64,000 bases of DNA from DAOMNN01 sp035443825. Its GTDB lineage: Bacteria > Pseudomonadota > Gammaproteobacteria > Burkholderiales > Rhodocyclaceae. Within the stretch, counting starts at the first letter, position 1, and each line of letters opens with the position of its first letter. The notes below the pieces were generated by a model that saw only the letters and a program-made list of their open reading frames with translations, searched no databases and had not been told where the DNA came from. The position numbers and the translations under genes were made by a program. The stretch covers positions 5,167-69,166 of the forward strand of contig DAOMNN010000009.1 in assembly GCA_035443825.1 (NCBI GenBank). The letters run 5' to 3'. Positions 60,487 through 64,000 of the stretch are shown here, piece after piece.

Positions 60487-62772
60487 ATGACGATGAACCA
60501 AACAAGACGACTTTGGTGGATCCTGGGAATCATGTTCGTGCTGTCCTTCAGCACGCTCGGCTGGATCGGTGGCGAGATCTATCGCCAGGCGCCGCCCATG
60601 CCCGAGCGCGTCGTCAGTTCCGACGGCACCACCTTGTTTACGCGGCACGACATCGAGCGCGGCCGGCAGGTGTGGCAGACCACCGGCGGTCAGCAGCTTG
60701 GATCGATCTGGGGCCACGGGGCGTACGTCGCACCGGACTGGTCGGCCGACTGGCTGCACCGCGAGGCGGTCGCACTTCTGAACCTGTGGGCCGAGCGCGA
60801 GCGCGGCGTCGGCTTCGATGCGCTCGGCGACGAAACCAGGGCGGCGTTGCAGGCACGTCTGCAGCGCGAAATGCGTGCCAACACACATGACCCCGAGAGT
60901 GGCGTGATCACGGTGTCGACCGACCGTGCCGCTGCGATTCGCGAGGTCGCGGCGCATTACCGCGATCTGTTCGGCAGCGGCGAGGAACTCGCGGCACTGC
61001 GCGAGCAGTATGCAATCGCCAACAATGCGGTGCCCGACGTCGGGCGCCGCGAGCTGATGCCGGCCTTCTTCTTCTGGACCGCGTGGGCGGCAGGGACCGA
61101 ACGTCCGGACAGCGACATCACCTATACCAGCAACTGGCCGCACGAGCCCTTGATCGGGAATGCGCCGACCGCGGGCATGGCGATGTGGTCCATGGCGAGC
61201 ATCGTCCTGCTGATCGGCGCGATCGGCGCGCTGGTCTGGTATTACGCCGCAACCCGCCATGAAGGCCATCTGGTCGTGCCACCGACCCGGGATCCATTGC
61301 TGGGGGGCAAGCCGACGCCATCGCAGCGCGCCACGGCAAAGTACTTCTACACCGTGGTTGCCTTGTTCCTCGCGCAGATGACCCTGGGGGCGATTACCGC
61401 CCACTACGCGGTCGAAGGACAGGACTTCTATGGTTTCCCGCTGGCCGAGTATCTGCCCTATGCGGTGGTGCGTACCTGGCATACCCAGCTGGCGGTATTC
61501 TGGATCGCGACCGCGTGGCTGGCCACGGGTCTCTACATCGCCCCGGCGATCACGGGGCATGAGCCGCGTTTCCAGCGACTGGGGGTGAATCTCCTCTATG
61601 GCGCGCTGCTCGTGGTGGTGGTGGGTTCGCTGGCGGGCCAATGGCTGGGGGTGCACCAGCATTTCGATCTCGACGTCAACTTCTGGATCGGACACCAGGG
61701 CTGGGAGTATGTGGACCTGGGCCGCGTGTGGCAGATCATGCTGTTCGCCGGCCTGCTGATCTGGCTGGCGCTGGTCGGTCGGGCGCTGTGGCCGGCGCTG
61801 CGCGCGCCGTCCGAGAACCGGACGCTGATCACGATCCTGTTTCTCTCGACTGTCGCGATCGGTCTCTTCTATGCGACCGGGCTGATGTGGGGCAAGCACA
61901 CCCACCTGTCGATGGTGACCTACTGGCGCTGGTGGCTGGTGCACCTTTGGGTGGAAGGCTTCTTCGAAGTGTTCGCCACCGCCGTGATCGCGCTGCTCTT
62001 CACCCGCATGGGGCTGATTCGGGCCCAACTCGCGAACGTCGCGGTGTTGTTCACGACCGTCATATTCCTTACCGGTGGCATCCTGGGCACGCTCCACCAT
62101 CTCTATTTTTCGGGAACGCCAACCTCGGTGATCGCGATCGGCGCGATGTTCTCCGCGCTCGAGGTCGTCCCGCTGGCACTGATCGGATTCGAAGCCTACG
62201 AGAACTACCGGCACAGCAAGGCAGCCCCCTGGGTCGCCCGCTACCGCTGGGCCATCCTGTTTTTCGTCGCGGTCGCATTCTGGAACCTGGTCGGCGCGGG
62301 CATGCTGGGTTTCCTCATCAATCCGCCGATCTCCCTCTATTTCATCCAGGGGCTCAACACCACTGCCGCCCATGGACATGCAGCCCTGTTCGGTGTGTAT
62401 GGCATGCTCGGGATCGGTCTGCTGCTGTTCTGCCTGCGTGGCGTGACCGAGGACAAGGCATGGAACGAGCGCCTGCTCGCACCGACCTTCTGGCTACTCA
62501 ACGTCGGCCTGGCCGCGATGGTCTTCCTGTCGCTGCTGCCGGCGGGTATCTACCAGGCCTGGGCCAGCATCACCGAGGGGCTGTGGTACGCACGTTCGCC
62601 GGAGATCATCCACTCGTCGCTGATGCACACGCTGGTGTGGCTGCGCGTGCCGGGCGACGTGATCTTCGCTGCCGGGGCGGTGGTCCTGGGATGGTTCGTG
62701 TTCCGGCTGTGGAACGGGAGCCGCAAGGTCCGGGCCGCGCAGATCCTGCCTGAGCCGCTGCGCGCAAGCTGA
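60487..62772 (+). CDS. norZ: Quinol-dependent nitric oxide reductase
   Basis: A 761-aa single-subunit qNOR reducing NO to N2O with quinol electrons. After one membrane helix comes a cytochrome-c-like periplasmic domain without CxxCH heme motif (about 35-220), then about 13 helices. The active-site residues are intact: YWRWWLVHLWVEGFFEVFAT (FeB His and Glu) and TLHHLYFSG (two FeB His), with WHTQLAVFWIATAWLATG and AHGHAALFGVYGML for heme ligation. The retained His-His and Glu argue against NO dismutase. A second ATG at 60493 has better spacing from GAGG and may be the true start. It serves NO detoxification or denitrification. Confidence 0.94.
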   Translation: MTMNQTRRLWWILGIMFVLSFSTLGWIGGEIYRQAPPMPERVVSSDGTTLFTRHDIERGRQVWQTTGGQQLGSIWGHGAYVAPDWSADWLHREAVALLNLWAERERGVGFDALGDETRAALQARLQREMRANTHDPESGVITVSTDRAAAIREVAAHYRDLFGSGEELAALREQYAIANNAVPDVGRRELMPAFFFWTAWAAGTERPDSDITYTSNWPHEPLIGNAPTAGMAMWSMASIVLLIGAIGALVWYYAATRHEGHLVVPPTRDPLLGGKPTPSQRATAKYFYTVVALFLAQMTLGAITAHYAVEGQDFYGFPLAEYLPYAVVRTWHTQLAVFWIATAWLATGLYIAPAITGHEPRFQRLGVNLLYGALLVVVVGSLAGQWLGVHQHFDLDVNFWIGHQGWEYVDLGRVWQIMLFAGLLIWLALVGRALWPALRAPSENRTLITILFLSTVAIGLFYATGLMWGKHTHLSMVTYWRWWLVHLWVEGFFEVFATAVIALLFTRMGLIRAQLANVAVLFTTVIFLTGGILGTLHHLYFSGTPTSVIAIGAMFSALEVVPLALIGFEAYENYRHSKAAPWVARYRWAILFFVAVAFWNLVGAGMLGFLINPPISLYFIQGLNTTAAHGHAALFGVYGMLGIGLLLFCLRGVTEDKAWNERLLAPTFWLLNVGLAAMVFLSLLPAGIYQAWASITEGLWYARSPEIIHSSLMHTLVWLRVPGDVIFAAGAVVLGWFVFRLWNGSRKVRAAQILPEPLRAS

Positions 62773-62791
62773 AGCGGCATCGCCTGAAAAC

Positions 62792-62833
62792 ACCGAAGGG
62801 GGGACGCCGGGATGCCGGTGTCCCCCCTTCGGT
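62792..62833. terminator. Hairpin terminator between convergent norZ and thiC
   Basis: Arms 62792-62804 and 62821-62833 (ACCGAAGGGGGGA and its complement) pair perfectly over 13 bp, with an inner CCGG/CCGG stem. It serves two convergent genes. Confidence 0.7.
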
Positions 62834-62852
62834 TCACTGTGGGGCTTGCGGA

Positions 62853-64000
<1,148 letters not shown>

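Noticed and set aside
60148..62379. 743-codon open frame on the minus strand
   Set aside because: It lies antisense to norZ and has His/Gln/Arg-rich, non-homologous composition.
60487..62772. NO dismutase (Nod) instead of NO reductase
   Set aside because: The FeB ligands HLWVE and the LHH pair are intact, whereas Nod proteins have substitutions there.

Overview
The window looks like a stretch of chromosome from a high-GC betaproteobacterium, most plausibly of the Rhodocyclales (Azoarcus/Thauera/Zoogloea relatives). The argument rests on gene neighbourhoods (rubredoxin-pilGHIJL, pilT/pilU beside yggS-proC-yggT-yggU, algH-ruvX-pyrR-pyrB-pyrC') and on a quinol-dependent NO reductase. No rRNA, tRNA, CRISPR array, prophage or transposase was seen. 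Two runs of exactly 100 N (5035-5134 and 9851-9950) are scaffold placeholders, and both cut through genes.

Layout. 1-2.4 kb: the start of a CbrA-like transporter-sensor kinase with a small overlapping membrane ORF in front of it, then an EVE-domain protein, a TSUP permease and a LysE-type exporter. 2.4-8.0 kb: a zinc-uptake region with ZnuABC on the minus strand and, across the gap, a ZrgA-like His-rich protein, an ABC ATPase, an FtsX-like permease and a DUF3299 lipoprotein/periplasmic protein on the plus strand. 8-11.5 kb: PilZ protein, QueF, a DUF255 thioredoxin-fold protein and a cytochrome c. 11.5-18.2 kb: a signalling block (REC-PAS-GGDEF-EAL protein, HDOD-histidine kinase, degenerate EAL-HDOD protein) behind a 2Fe-2S flavoreductase. 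18.2-32.6 kb: housekeeping genes (SDR, HemJ, RlmL, PilT/PilU, YggS, ProC, YggT, YggU, an acyl-CoA synthetase, the pyrimidine operon, photolyase). 32.6-42.5 kb: the Pil-Chp chemosensory operon and rubredoxin. 42.6-54.8 kb: ThiD-like, ThiE, HemL, MgtE, MtgA, AroE, TonB, an RNB exoribonuclease, YhcB-like, a methyltransferase, YqiA, YkgJ and DUF2478. 54.9-60.2 kb: a TetR regulator divergent from a 4-hydroxybutyryl-CoA-dehydratase-like protein, then an SLC13 permease and a tandem universal stress protein. 60.4-64 kb: quinol NO reductase with an NsrR-type promoter, and the end of thiC.

How the genes work together. PilT and PilU are the retraction motors of type IV pili. PilG/H/I/J/L sense and set the direction of twitching, and the PilZ, GGDEF-EAL and HDOD proteins suggest second-messenger control of the same surface behaviour. 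ZnuABC and the Zrg-like set form two zinc-acquisition systems that probably share a divergent promoter hidden in the first gap. The AlgH-RuvX-PyrR-PyrB-PyrC' operon makes carbamoyl aspartate, with PyrC' as a structural rather than catalytic subunit.

The most interesting part is the TetR / AbfD-like / SLC13 cassette. The AbfD-like protein keeps the fold-level signature but has lost two of four iron-sulphur ligands and the catalytic Glu and Tyr residues known from the clostridial dehydratase, so its chemistry is probably different and unassigned. The norZ promoter, with one dyad over the -35 and an NsrR-type dyad over the -10, is the clearest regulatory structure in the window.
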